Assembly: GCF_029369745.1 (NCBI RefSeq)
Contig: NZ_CP120210.1
Location: 372,001 to 436,000 of the forward strand
Origin: Amycolatopsis sp. QT-25
Lineage (GTDB): Bacteria > Actinomycetota > Actinomycetes > Mycobacteriales > Pseudonocardiaceae
Length of the DNA stretch: 64,000 nucleotides
Direction: 5' to 3'
The notes beneath the pieces were generated by a model. The model was not told the origin of the DNA and searched no databases. It saw only the letters and a program-made list of their open reading frames with translations. How positions within the stretch are numbered: the first letter of the stretch is position 1; each line of letters starts with the position of its first letter. Made by a program: the position numbers and the translations under genes. Positions 8,181 through 16,356 of the stretch are shown here, piece after piece.

Positions 8181-9003
8181 CATCCAGAGTCTGCGTTCGG
8201 CACTGAGAGTGGCCGGGGTCGGCCGCGTGATGGTGTGGACCGAGGCGGGGAAGATCATCGGCACCGTCCGCCGGATGGTGGACGCGGGGGCGAGCGTGCT
8301 CATCTGCCTGGGCAACGAGGGCATGATGCGGGCCGCCGCGGCTGCCTGCGGTGACGTCCCGCTGCTCATGCTGCCCGCCGGGAGCACCGACGAGTCCACC
8401 GTCGCCGGGCTCGCCGCCGGGTTGCTGGCCACCCATCAGGTGGACACGGACCTGGTCACGAACCGCGCGACCGTGCTCGAGGTGGTGACGAAGGCCCGCC
8501 GCGAGATCGCGCTGACCGACGTCAGCGTGTGCTCGGAGAGCCGGTGGGACCCCGCGGCGCTGACCGAGCTGTACTGCACGTTCGCCGTCCCGGACGGGGT
8601 CGGGTTGTCGAGCATTCCCGGACGGCTGTGCCCCAGCCCCAAGTCCACTGTGGACGGGGTCGCGGTCTCCCTCGGGCCGGTCGACGAGACGCCGTACGTC
8701 GTGCAGGCACCGATCGCGCCCGGCGAGGTCCGCGCGGTGGGCGTCCGGGGCTGGAGCGTGCTGCACGCCGGGGTCCGCGTCGATCTCGCCGCCGGCGGTG
8801 GCTCCATCGCGCTCGACGGGCAGCCGCACTTCGTGCTGAAGCCGGGAGAGAGCGCTTTCGTCGAGCTGAAGCCCGATGGCCCGTGGTGCGTCGACGTCCG
8901 CGCCGTGATGGCCGAGGCCACCAGGACCGGCCTGCTTCTCGGCCGGAAGCCGACCGGGTCCTTTCCCGCGACCCACCTGGTGGACGCCCCGTTCACCGGG
9001 TGA
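8131..9003 (+). CDS. AcoX/ATP-NAD kinase-like protein, degenerate active site
   Basis: A 290-residue protein whose N-terminus (AGIVANPAS, residues 6-14) and middle (ACGDVPLLMLPAG) match the AcoX branch of the ATP-NAD kinase fold, often encoded beside acetoin or aldehyde oxidation genes. The expected GGDGT phosphate-binding motif reads LGNEGM and the expected GTNN reads GSTDES, so catalysis as an NAD kinase is doubtful. The GTG at 8131 has GGAGGA five bases upstream; the frame extends further up but without support. Directly followed by a GAF-domain regulator on the same strand, the usual partner of AcoX-type genes. Role as a ligand-binding or accessory protein is inference. Confidence 0.65.
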   Translation: MGEAVAGIVANPASERDIQSLRSALRVAGVGRVMVWTEAGKIIGTVRRMVDAGASVLICLGNEGMMRAAAAACGDVPLLMLPAGSTDESTVAGLAAGLLATHQVDTDLVTNRATVLEVVTKARREIALTDVSVCSESRWDPAALTELYCTFAVPDGVGLSSIPGRLCPSPKSTVDGVAVSLGPVDETPYVVQAPIAPGEVRAVGVRGWSVLHAGVRVDLAAGGGSIALDGQPHFVLKPGESAFVELKPDGPWCVDVRAVMAEATRTGLLLGRKPTGSFPATHLVDAPFTG

Positions 9004-9083
9004 GCCCGCCCAGGTCACAGAAGCCTTTCGCATGCCGGAGCCGCCGGGCACACTGGTCGAAACGGACCAAAGGAGTGGGCAAG

Positions 9084-10334
9084 GTGCGGCTGGAGGCGGC
9101 TTTGCCGGTCGGCGCGGATCCGCGCCGACACGCGCGCGCCCTCGCCAAGGTGCACGAAGCAGCTCTCGCGGGGCGTGCGCTCCCGAGCCATCCACGCGCG
9201 GTCATCGGCGCGTCTTGGCAGCGTATGCGCCGTCTCGGCCTGAATCCGGATCGCGGCTCGCCGGTTCCCGCGCTCGCCCCGGACCAGCTGGAAGCCCGCC
9301 GCCGCGAGAGTGGCCTCGCCGCCGTCCTGCCCGCACTGCGTGGCGGCCTCATCAGTCTCGCCGAACAGGCCGCGCACATCATGGCCGTCGTCGACGCCGA
9401 CGGCCGCGTCCTCTGGCGCGACGGCAGCACCGCGGTCCGCCGCCGCGCCGACGGGCTCGGGTTCGTCGAAGGCGTCGACTGGCGCGAGAACTCCGCCGGC
9501 ACCAACGCCATCGGCACCGCGCTGGTCACCAGGCATCCGGTGCAGGTCTACTCGGCCGAGCACTACGTCCGTAACCAGCACGACTGGACCTGTGCCGCGG
9601 CGCCACTGCACGATCCGCGGGACGGCAAGCTGCTCGGCGTCGTCGACCTCTCCGGCCCGGCCTCCACCGTGCACCCGACCACCCTCGCGCTGGTCGACGC
9701 GGTCGCGAAACTCGCCGAAGCGCAGTTGCGCACCACCCATCTCTCCGAACTCGAAAGGCTGCGCGGGCTGGCGTCACCCCTGCTCACCCAGGTGAAGGGC
9801 AGGGCGGTGATCGCCGATCCGCATGGCTGGATCGCGGCTTCGACCGGACTCGCCCCGATCGGCCGGATCGCGCTGCCGACCGACGCGACCGCGGGCCGGA
9901 CCTGGTTGCCCACCTACGGGAACTGCCTGCTGGAGCCGCTGCCGGGAGGGTGGCTCGTCCGGCTCGCCGAAAAGGAGGACGAGCCGCCGACGCGGGTCGT
10001 GCTCGATCTGCGGTCGGCGCGGGAGAGCACACTGCGCGTCTCGGGCGCGGCGAGCACGTGGTCGCATCGGCTGAGCCCGCGGCACGCGGAGATGCTGTAC
10101 GTCCTCGTGCGTCATCGCGAGGGGAGGTCGGCGTCGGAACTGTCGCGCGACCTGTTCGGCGACGCGGGCCGCACCGTCACCGTCCGCGCCGAGATGTCCA
10201 GGATGCGGCGGCACTTCGGCGGGATCCTGCTGGGCAGGCCGTACCGGTTCGCGGACGACGTCGAGGTCCTCGTCGAGCGGCCCGCCGACGGCGAGGTCCT
10301 TCCGTATTCCGTCGCGCCCGCCGTCCGCGCCTGA
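9084..10334 (+). CDS. GAF domain transcriptional regulator
   Basis: A 416-residue regulator of the actinobacterial GAF/HTH type related to the AcoR sensory half. Residues about 70-230 form the GAF region (IMAVVDADGRVLWRDG, WRENSAGTNAIGTALV, GVVDLSGP). It lacks the sigma-54 AAA+ domain. The C-terminus (LSPRHAEMLYVLVRHREGRS, then VTVRAEMSRMRRHFG) looks like a winged or OmpR-like DNA-binding domain. GTG at 9084 is chosen because AAAGGAG ends 9 bases upstream; GTG at 9075 is too close to that site. It lies 80 bases after the AcoX-like gene and probably shares its transcript. Regulated pathway unknown. Confidence 0.82.
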   Translation: MRLEAALPVGADPRRHARALAKVHEAALAGRALPSHPRAVIGASWQRMRRLGLNPDRGSPVPALAPDQLEARRRESGLAAVLPALRGGLISLAEQAAHIMAVVDADGRVLWRDGSTAVRRRADGLGFVEGVDWRENSAGTNAIGTALVTRHPVQVYSAEHYVRNQHDWTCAAAPLHDPRDGKLLGVVDLSGPASTVHPTTLALVDAVAKLAEAQLRTTHLSELERLRGLASPLLTQVKGRAVIADPHGWIAASTGLAPIGRIALPTDATAGRTWLPTYGNCLLEPLPGGWLVRLAEKEDEPPTRVVLDLRSARESTLRVSGAASTWSHRLSPRHAEMLYVLVRHREGRSASELSRDLFGDAGRTVTVRAEMSRMRRHFGGILLGRPYRFADDVEVLVERPADGEVLPYSVAPAVRA

Positions 10335-10485
10335 ATCGTGCGAAAGCGATGGGGTACGGCCCCGGAAAAAGGCCTTCGACCCTGCCCGGAGATCACGTGC
10401 AGATGACACACGCCGGTGTCACTGGCTGCGCAGATCCGGACTCGGATACCTTCTTTGCGGGTAGAACCAATGGGGAGGATCGGCG

Positions 10486-11880
10486 ATGACGAGCACTGTG
10501 ACCCGGCCGGGGCCGCCGGGGAGCCCCGCGCCGCCCCCCGCGCCGGAGGGCCGCAGCGGGATCGCCGGGCTGCTCGAACTGCCGGGGAACGGGATCCGCG
10601 CGATCATCCGGTCCGCGTCGACCACGCCGGGCAGGCTGTCGGTGATCGCGATCGGGCTCGTGCTGCTGTCGCTGGTCGCGGGACTGTTCGGCACACTGGC
10701 CGCGCAGGGCAAGAAGGACACGATCAACGGCCTGATCGACCACCGCGAACCGCTGGCCGCCGCCGCGCAGCAGGTCTACCGCGCGCTTTCCGACGCCGAC
10801 GCGACAGCGGCCAGTTCGTTCCTCTCGATCGGCACCGAGCCGCTCCCGATGCGCCAGCGGTACGAACGCGACATCGCGGAAGCCGGTGCGGCGCTGGCGA
10901 AGGCGGCATCGGACTCCTCCGGCGTCGGCAAAGCCGCCGAGCAGATCAACACACTCGGCCGCGAGATCCCCGTCTACACAGGACTGATCGAAACCGCGCG
11001 TGTCTACAACCGGCAGGGTTATCCCGTCGGCGCCTCGTATCTGCGTGAGGCATCCGAGCTGATGCGGGCGAAACTCCTTCCCGCCGCACAGGACCTGTAC
11101 CGCATCGACACCGACCGGCTCGCCGCCGAACAGGACGACGCGACCGGATTCCCTTGGCTGGCAACGGCTTTGGTGCTCGCCTTGCTCGCCGCGCTGATCG
11201 TCACGCAGGTGCATCTGACGCGGAAGACCAACCGGTTGCTGAACGTCGGTCTCGTCGTCGCGACCGCGTCGGTGGTGGTCGCCCTGCTGTGGGGCGCGGT
11301 GGCGCTGATCGTGCAGGGCAGCCTCGTCGGCAGCGGCGAGGAAGACGGCTCGCACCAGGTGGACGTGCTCGTCCGCGCCCGCATCGCGGCGCTGCAGGCA
11401 CGAGCCGACGAAACGCTGACACTGGTCGCCCGCGGTGACGGCGCGGCGTACGAAAAGGACTTCGGCGACCTCGCCGCGCAACTCGGCGGCACCGACGGCC
11501 AAGGCGGCCTGCTGGGCGAGGCACGCGGCCTCGCGGCGGGTGGCGCGGCCGCCGAGAAGGTGGACGCGGCGATCCAAGCGGCGTCGGCGTGGTTCAAGGC
11601 GCACGCCGAGGTGCGGCGCCAGGACGACGACGGCTTCTACCAGGACGCCGTCGGCACGGCCATCCGCGACGACAAGAAGGACGGCGCGGCCGGGGCTTTC
11701 CTGCGGCTCGACGAGAACCTGGTCGCCGCGATCAACGTGGGACGACAGGAATTCCTCGACGACACCCGCGGCGCCGAACGTGCGCTGACCCTGCTCCCGC
11801 CGGGGATCGCGGTGCTGGCGTTGCTCGCGGCGGCGGGGTCGGCGTTGGGGATCCGTGAACGGCTGAGGGAGTACCGGTGA
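10486..11880 (+). CDS. glnX: GlnX-like membrane sensor protein
   Basis: A 464-residue membrane protein matching GlnX, the transmembrane partner of the GlnH solute-binding protein in the PknG amino-acid sensing pathway. It has four hydrophobic helices (about residues 50-75, 225-245, 255-285 and 430-455) enclosing two helical periplasmic domains (about 76-220 and 290-425), like a tandem four-helix-bundle sensor. Ribosome site GGGGAGG precedes the ATG at 10486. The stop overlaps the glnH start. In mycobacteria glnX, glnH and pknG are neighbours and relay extracellular Glu/Asp levels to PknG; identification rests on this order plus topology. Confidence 0.88.
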   Translation: MTSTVTRPGPPGSPAPPPAPEGRSGIAGLLELPGNGIRAIIRSASTTPGRLSVIAIGLVLLSLVAGLFGTLAAQGKKDTINGLIDHREPLAAAAQQVYRALSDADATAASSFLSIGTEPLPMRQRYERDIAEAGAALAKAASDSSGVGKAAEQINTLGREIPVYTGLIETARVYNRQGYPVGASYLREASELMRAKLLPAAQDLYRIDTDRLAAEQDDATGFPWLATALVLALLAALIVTQVHLTRKTNRLLNVGLVVATASVVVALLWGAVALIVQGSLVGSGEEDGSHQVDVLVRARIAALQARADETLTLVARGDGAAYEKDFGDLAAQLGGTDGQGGLLGEARGLAAGGAAAEKVDAAIQAASAWFKAHAEVRRQDDDGFYQDAVGTAIRDDKKDGAAGAFLRLDENLVAAINVGRQEFLDDTRGAERALTLLPPGIAVLALLAAAGSALGIRERLREYR

Positions 11881-12842
11881 TGCGGAACGGTCTGCGAGGG
11901 GCCGTGCTCGGCGCGGTCCTCGTGCTGGCGACGGCTTGCGGCAGCGCGGGGGCGCCGGTCGACCCGGCACCCGTCGGCGACGTCGCCCCGCCGTTGCCCG
12001 CGAACGTCGGCGGCGCCGACGCCGGCGGTGGCGGGACGACCGACACGAGCTGCAACCCGTTGGCCAGCCTGCGGCCGGCCAACGGCACGTCGATCACCAG
12101 CGGCTCGACGATGGCGAAGATCAAGGAGAACGGCAAACTCGTGGCCGGCGTCGACCAGACGACGTTCCTGTTCGGTTTCCGCAATCCGACGTCGGGGCAG
12201 CTCGAAGGCTTCGACATCGACATGGTCAACGAGATCGCGAAGGCCATCTTCGGCAGCGCGGAAGGCCGTGTGCAGTTCCGGGCGATCCCGTCGAAACTGC
12301 GCGAAGAAGTGCTCGAGAAGAAGCAGGTCGACATCGTGGTGCGCACCTACAGCATCACCTGCAGCCGGCTGAAGAGGGTCAACTTCTCGACCGCGTATTA
12401 CCAGGCGGGACAACGGATCCTGGTCGAATCCGGCTCGAAGGTCGCTCAGCTTTCGGACCTCGGCGGACGGCGGGTCTGCGCGACCAAGACGTCGACCTCG
12501 CTGACGAAGATCGCGTCGGATCCCTCGAAGCCGGTGCCGGTCTCGGTGGACAACTGGTCCGACTGCCTGGTGATGCTGCAGCAGAAACAGGTCGAGGCCG
12601 TGTCGACCGACGACGTCATCCTCGCCGGGATGCTCGCGCAGGATCCGACGCTGAAGATCGTGGGGGACCGGTTCACCGAGGAGAACTACGGCATCGGTAT
12701 CCCCAAGGAGAACGAGGACATGGTGCGGTACGTGAACGCCGTGCTGGAGAACGTGCGCGGTAGCGCGTGGCAGTCGATCTACGCGAAATGGATCGGGAAC
12801 AAACTCGAAGGCGGGACGCCGCCCGCACCGGTGTACAGGTGA
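11880..12842 (+). CDS. glnH: GlnH-like glutamate/aspartate-binding lipoprotein
   Basis: A 320-residue extracytoplasmic solute-binding protein (SBP family 3) anchored as a lipoprotein: signal peptide with lipobox LATAC and lipidation Cys at about residue 20. The mature part has the two-lobed fold landmarks LVAGVDQTTFLFGF, GFDIDMVNEIAKAIFG, DIVVRTYSIT and YGIGIPKEN. Ile/Phe/Tyr-lined and charged positions suit acidic amino acids. ATG at 11880 is 8 bases after GAGGGAG and overlaps the glnX stop by one base; GTG at 11877 is an alternative. It presumably delivers ligand state to GlnX. No ABC permease genes are nearby, which fits a sensing rather than transport role. Confidence 0.9.
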   Translation: MRNGLRGAVLGAVLVLATACGSAGAPVDPAPVGDVAPPLPANVGGADAGGGGTTDTSCNPLASLRPANGTSITSGSTMAKIKENGKLVAGVDQTTFLFGFRNPTSGQLEGFDIDMVNEIAKAIFGSAEGRVQFRAIPSKLREEVLEKKQVDIVVRTYSITCSRLKRVNFSTAYYQAGQRILVESGSKVAQLSDLGGRRVCATKTSTSLTKIASDPSKPVPVSVDNWSDCLVMLQQKQVEAVSTDDVILAGMLAQDPTLKIVGDRFTEENYGIGIPKENEDMVRYVNAVLENVRGSAWQSIYAKWIGNKLEGGTPPAPVYR

Positions 12843-12844
12843 AA

Positions 12845-12878
12845 GCGGGCCGTTCGGGATCGCTCCCGAACGGCCCGC
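12845..12878. terminator. bidirectional stem-loop between glnH and the PPE-like gene
   Basis: A perfect 15-bp inverted repeat starting GCGGGCCGTTCGGGA around a TCGC loop, filling the 42-base gap between two convergent genes. No long T-run, but position and symmetry suit a shared terminator. Confidence 0.7.
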
Positions 12879-12884
12879 CTCGGA

Positions 12885-14381
12885 TCAGGGGGACTTGTCG
12901 CCGATCACCGGCGGCACCGGCTTCATCTCACCTTCGTAACCGCCGAACAAGACGTCGGCGTCCTCTTCCTGCAGGTAGTTCGGGGCCTTCTTTTCCTTGT
13001 CCTCTTCCTTCTGCCCCTTGCCACCGGGAGCGCCCGCCCCCATGGCGCCCGGCACGCCGCTCTTGCCCGCGGCGGCCGCACCACCCCGCGTGACGCGCTC
13101 CTCCGGCAGCTTGCCCGCCCCGGACCCGCCGCCCTTGCCCGCGAGCTTTTCGGCGTCACCGGCCGAAACCTTGCCACCCGCGAGCCGCTCGGCGACATTG
13201 CCCGACCCGCCGTTGCGCCCGAATCCGCCGCCGCCACCCCCGCCACTGGTCAACCGGCTCGCCGCACTGCCCCCGGGCCCGCTCGGCGTCCGGCCGGGCT
13301 TCCCGCGATACTGCTCGCTGCCCAGCCGCCCGAGACCGGTCGGGCCCGGCCCGTTCATCGCGGCCAGCCCCGGCGTCGGCCCCGGCCGGAACGACCCCGG
13401 CGGCCCGCTGAACGGCTGATTCGGCCCGGACACCCCGGTGTGCCCGCCACCCGTGGTGATCCCCGGCCCAGGCGTCGGCCCGCTCGGCCCGCCACCGCCG
13501 GGCCCTGGCATCCCCGGCCCAGTACCACTGGTGGGCCCGGAACCCGGCCCGCCGCTGAAGCCCTTGACGTCGGTACCGCCGGAAAACTTGGACGCCGTCG
13601 TCGAATCACCCATCTCCGGCGGCGGCGCGAACGTGGGCTGCTTGGAATTGACGTCGAAGAGTGACCGGTCGTAGGTGTGCATCACCTGCGCGGCCTGCTG
13701 ATGCGCCTGGAACGACTGCTCCTGCTTGGCCGAAATGTTGCTGACCGTGTCCACCGCACCCGCGTAATTTCCCGACGCGAGCTGGCTGAGGGCGTTCTTG
13801 TACTCGGTGTTGCGGTCGAAAGGGACCTCTTCGGGCATGGAGTTCTTCGCGGTGGTGGCCGCGGCCGCCGACTGGGAAAAGCGGTTGGACGCGAGATACG
13901 CGCCGTCGCCCGCGGTGTCGGCCCACTTGCTGATGTTGGTGAAGAAGTCGGTGACCGACTTGGCGCCGTCGCCTTGCCAGTGCTCGCCTTCTTTGCCGAT
14001 CGCGTCGCGGACGGCGTTGCTGAAGGTGTTCAGGGAATTGCCCTGGTTGTTCCAGAGCACCCCCTTACGGTCGATGTCTTCGGGTTCGAGATTTTCTGTG
14101 ACCATCCGCTTGAGATCGCCATGTGGGACGGCCTCGTATCGCTGTTCCGACGGCGAGAGACCAGTACGGAACTGCTGTCCTTGCGCCAGCGATGCGGCTT
14201 GCTCTGCGGAGTATTGGCCCGCCTGCTGTTCGGCAGTCAGTCTCGCGGTAAGAGAGTTGCCGCCGGGACCTGCATTGACCTCGTTGTAGGTGTCGGAATA
14301 CCGCTTGGCCTCGTACGTCCGGCCGGGGTTACCCATCGCCGAAAATTTGCTGTCGAAGTCATCTTGCCCGACGTTGACCAT
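12885..14381 (-). CDS. PPE/WXG100-like type VII secretion substrate with Gly/Pro-rich tail
   Basis: A 498-residue protein. Residues 1-240 are predicted helical, contain a WQGDGAKS segment where WXG100/PPE proteins have their WxG turn, and run through several long amphipathic helices. Residues about 260-470 are a low-complexity Gly/Pro/Ser tail, and the C-terminus (EEDADVLFGG) is acidic, a pattern I associate with ESX-dependent proteins of Pseudonocardiales. No signal peptide. It is the last gene of a four-gene operon with espG, an ESX-like small protein and a DUF3558 lipoprotein. Export by a type VII system is inferred from domain type and company. Confidence 0.75.
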   Translation of the reverse strand: MVNVGQDDFDSKFSAMGNPGRTYEAKRYSDTYNEVNAGPGGNSLTARLTAEQQAGQYSAEQAASLAQGQQFRTGLSPSEQRYEAVPHGDLKRMVTENLEPEDIDRKGVLWNNQGNSLNTFSNAVRDAIGKEGEHWQGDGAKSVTDFFTNISKWADTAGDGAYLASNRFSQSAAAATTAKNSMPEEVPFDRNTEYKNALSQLASGNYAGAVDTVSNISAKQEQSFQAHQQAAQVMHTYDRSLFDVNSKQPTFAPPPEMGDSTTASKFSGGTDVKGFSGGPGSGPTSGTGPGMPGPGGGGPSGPTPGPGITTGGGHTGVSGPNQPFSGPPGSFRPGPTPGLAAMNGPGPTGLGRLGSEQYRGKPGRTPSGPGGSAASRLTSGGGGGGGFGRNGGSGNVAERLAGGKVSAGDAEKLAGKGGGSGAGKLPEERVTRGGAAAAGKSGVPGAMGAGAPGGKGQKEEDKEKKAPNYLQEEDADVLFGGYEGEMKPVPPVIGDKSP

Positions 14382-14400
14382 GGTCTCTCTCGTTCCGTAG

Positions 14401-14946
14401 TCAGTTGCCTCTAGGCAGTTTCGGTTCAGCGGCTTCTGCGATTTCCCGGGAGAGTGCGCAGGCCTCTTCGTTCGTACCCTCGTTCAAGCCGGTAGAAGCA
14501 GTCAGGCGGGAACCCTGCGTAACTGCGATTGCCACAGTGCAGGACTGAGTGCCGGCGTCACCGGGAATCTCGACAGCATCCCGGCTACCGATCTTCGTTG
14601 ATTTCTTAGCCCCTTGACCTGGAGACAGTTGATCGATTCCCGCCTCCGCTACGAGATAGAGCCGTGCGGATCCATAACGCTTTTTGCGCGTCGCACAGCC
14701 GTTGTCACTTTCGGCTTGCTCGACTGCCGGAGGGTCAAAGCCCTTTGCGGACGTCGTTGGTTCGAGGAGGTCGCAAGCTTTGAGGTCACCGAAAACGTTC
14801 CCAGGGGTGGAAGCGGAGGATGACGAGGTCGGATTCATGGAGGCACTTGGGGCCGGCGTCGCCACACCCGAGCGCTCGGGTGAGCAACCGGTTGTCGCGA
14901 GAAGCAGCGTGGCAGCCAAGGCGATAAAACATTTCTTGATGACCAT
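14401..14946 (-). CDS. DUF3558 family lipoprotein
   Basis: A 181-residue secreted lipoprotein: signal peptide with lipobox LATTGC, a Ser/Thr/Pro linker (residues about 25-50), then a compact domain starting at DLKACDLLEP with two further Cys (NGCATRK and TQSCTVAI) that could form a disulphide, as in DUF3558. ATG at 14946 is preferred to the TTG one codon upstream. It starts 11 bases after the stop of the ESX-like gene and ends 19 bases before the PPE-like gene, so it belongs to the same operon. DUF3558 proteins are common beside ESX genes in actinobacteria; their role is not known. Confidence 0.82.
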   Translation of the reverse strand: MVIKKCFIALAATLLLATTGCSPERSGVATPAPSASMNPTSSSSASTPGNVFGDLKACDLLEPTTSAKGFDPPAVEQAESDNGCATRKKRYGSARLYLVAEAGIDQLSPGQGAKKSTKIGSRDAVEIPGDAGTQSCTVAIAVTQGSRLTASTGLNEGTNEEACALSREIAEAAEPKLPRGN

Positions 14947-14957
14947 CAAATGTCTCG

Positions 14958-15374
14958 TCAGTCCTCGTGAAGTTGCTTGAACTGGTCAGCGCCCACGGCG
15001 TCTTGCTCCCGGTACTTCTTTTTTGCGGTCTCGATGGCTTCTTTGGCACGGTTGAGAATGTCACGCAAGGCGTCCAGCTGTGTCTTGGCGGACAACTCGT
15101 CACCGTCTGCGACGAGGACGGCATGGTCGCCGACTCGTTGGGCGTAGGGGCTGTTCCCTAGCTTTGGTTTTTCGGCGAGCCGTTGAAACTCCGGTTGGTT
15201 AAAAGTCCAATCATCGACGTAGTCGTCGATGGCGGTCTTCAAGGCCTCCCCGGCCTCTTCGCTGACCTTGAACCGCCCCTCCTTGGCCGCGGTCACCATC
15301 CGATCGGCCTGCGCCGAAAAGTCGCCCAGCATCTCCGAGAAGTTGCCCGGCGGTCCGCCGGTGCCGTCAGTCAT
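14958..15374 (-). CDS. ESX-like helical small protein
   Basis: A 138-residue acidic, all-helical protein without signal peptide or membrane segment. The start (FSEMLGDFSAQADRM) and a central WTFNQPEF segment are compatible with the ESX/WXG100-like helical hairpin class, but I see no canonical WxG. The C-terminal half (LDALRDILNRAKEAIETAKKK) is a likely coiled coil. It lies between espG and the DUF3558 lipoprotein gene and probably pairs with the PPE-like protein. Assignment to a named family is uncertain; the company is the main evidence. Confidence 0.65.
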   Translation of the reverse strand: MTDGTGGPPGNFSEMLGDFSAQADRMVTAAKEGRFKVSEEAGEALKTAIDDYVDDWTFNQPEFQRLAEKPKLGNSPYAQRVGDHAVLVADGDELSAKTQLDALRDILNRAKEAIETAKKKYREQDAVGADQFKQLHED

Positions 15375-15468
15375 GGTCTCTCCCCTGTACCAAGTCCCGG
15401 TTACTCGTAGCGCTCGTCAGATCACGATATCAGCGGGAACGGCCTCGAAGCCCGCCTTCCGGCGAGGA

Positions 15469-16221
15469 TCACGCGCTGTCGACCCGGGCGGCTTCGACCA
15501 GGTCGTGGAGCCATCGGGCCAGGTGAGAGCCACTCGTCGGGGTGAATGTGCGGCGGACTTCACCGTCGGGGAAGCGGTCGGTGGTGAGCATGAAGCGGCC
15601 CTGGACGCTGTCGAACCACTGGACGCTCTTCTGCTGTGGTTTACCCCGGTCGTCGCGCAGGGTGAGGCTGATCGTGCCCATCCGCACCAGTGGGTGTTCG
15701 AAGAAACGGCCGGCGGCGCCCAGGCGGAGATTGTCCGGATCCTTGTCGAACGGGTCGTCCGGTCGTTTGGCCGGCGGGAGAGTGCTGGACGTCGTCACCC
15801 GTCCGGGGAACGCTTGGAGGGACGGTAGATAACCGAGCAGGGTCGCGACGACCTGTTCGGGGTAGATCGGCTCGAAGAGGATGTCGAAGCCGCGTTGTTG
15901 GCTCACCACGCCCAGGCTGCTGTTCCAAGCGCCCCGGTAGAGGTATTCGGCGTCCTGCTCGACTTCGTGCGCCTCCAGGGTGACGACGAAGTCCCCGGTG
16001 GCCCAGAGCCGGAGGGCCTGTTCGTAGTCGCGCAGGAGTTCGCCGCCGCGGGTGAAGCCTCGGTCGGCCAGCTCGGCCCAGATCTCTTCGCAGTGCCGCT
16101 CGCGTTCCGTGATGGTGGTTCCGACGGTCGGGATTTCGAAGGGCAGCACGAATCTGCCGAGCCCGAGTTCTTCGAGTACGACGTCGAGCTGGGCCATCGA
16201 CATCGAAAATGACGCAGGCAC
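15469..16221 (-). CDS. EspG-family ESX secretion-associated protein
   Basis: A 250-residue EspG-like protein, a cytosolic chaperone family that binds PPE-type substrates and keeps them competent for type VII export. Recognisable stretches are ELGLGRFVLPFEIPTVGTT, GAWNSSLGVVSQQRG and a C-terminal TFTPTSGSHLARWLHDLV. The GTG at 16221 is chosen because GAGGGGGAGGG ends 4 bases upstream; the frame is open to 16266. It is the first gene of the operon whose last gene encodes the likely client. It is divergent from pknG, sharing a 135-base promoter region. Confidence 0.85.
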   Translation of the reverse strand: MPASFSMSMAQLDVVLEELGLGRFVLPFEIPTVGTTITERERHCEEIWAELADRGFTRGGELLRDYEQALRLWATGDFVVTLEAHEVEQDAEYLYRGAWNSSLGVVSQQRGFDILFEPIYPEQVVATLLGYLPSLQAFPGRVTTSSTLPPAKRPDDPFDKDPDNLRLGAAGRFFEHPLVRMGTISLTLRDDRGKPQQKSVQWFDSVQGRFMLTTDRFPDGEVRRTFTPTSGSHLARWLHDLVEAARVDSA

Positions 16222-16356
16222 CGGTCCCTCCCCCTCATCACCTGCTGAATCGGTTCTCTTCCGCACCGTAGCGGGTTCGACCCGGCGCGGGCACGACCTG
16301 TCCGCGCACCTCTAGGATCTGGGGTGACGTGGTCGCGGGGATTTCGGGAGGTACCA

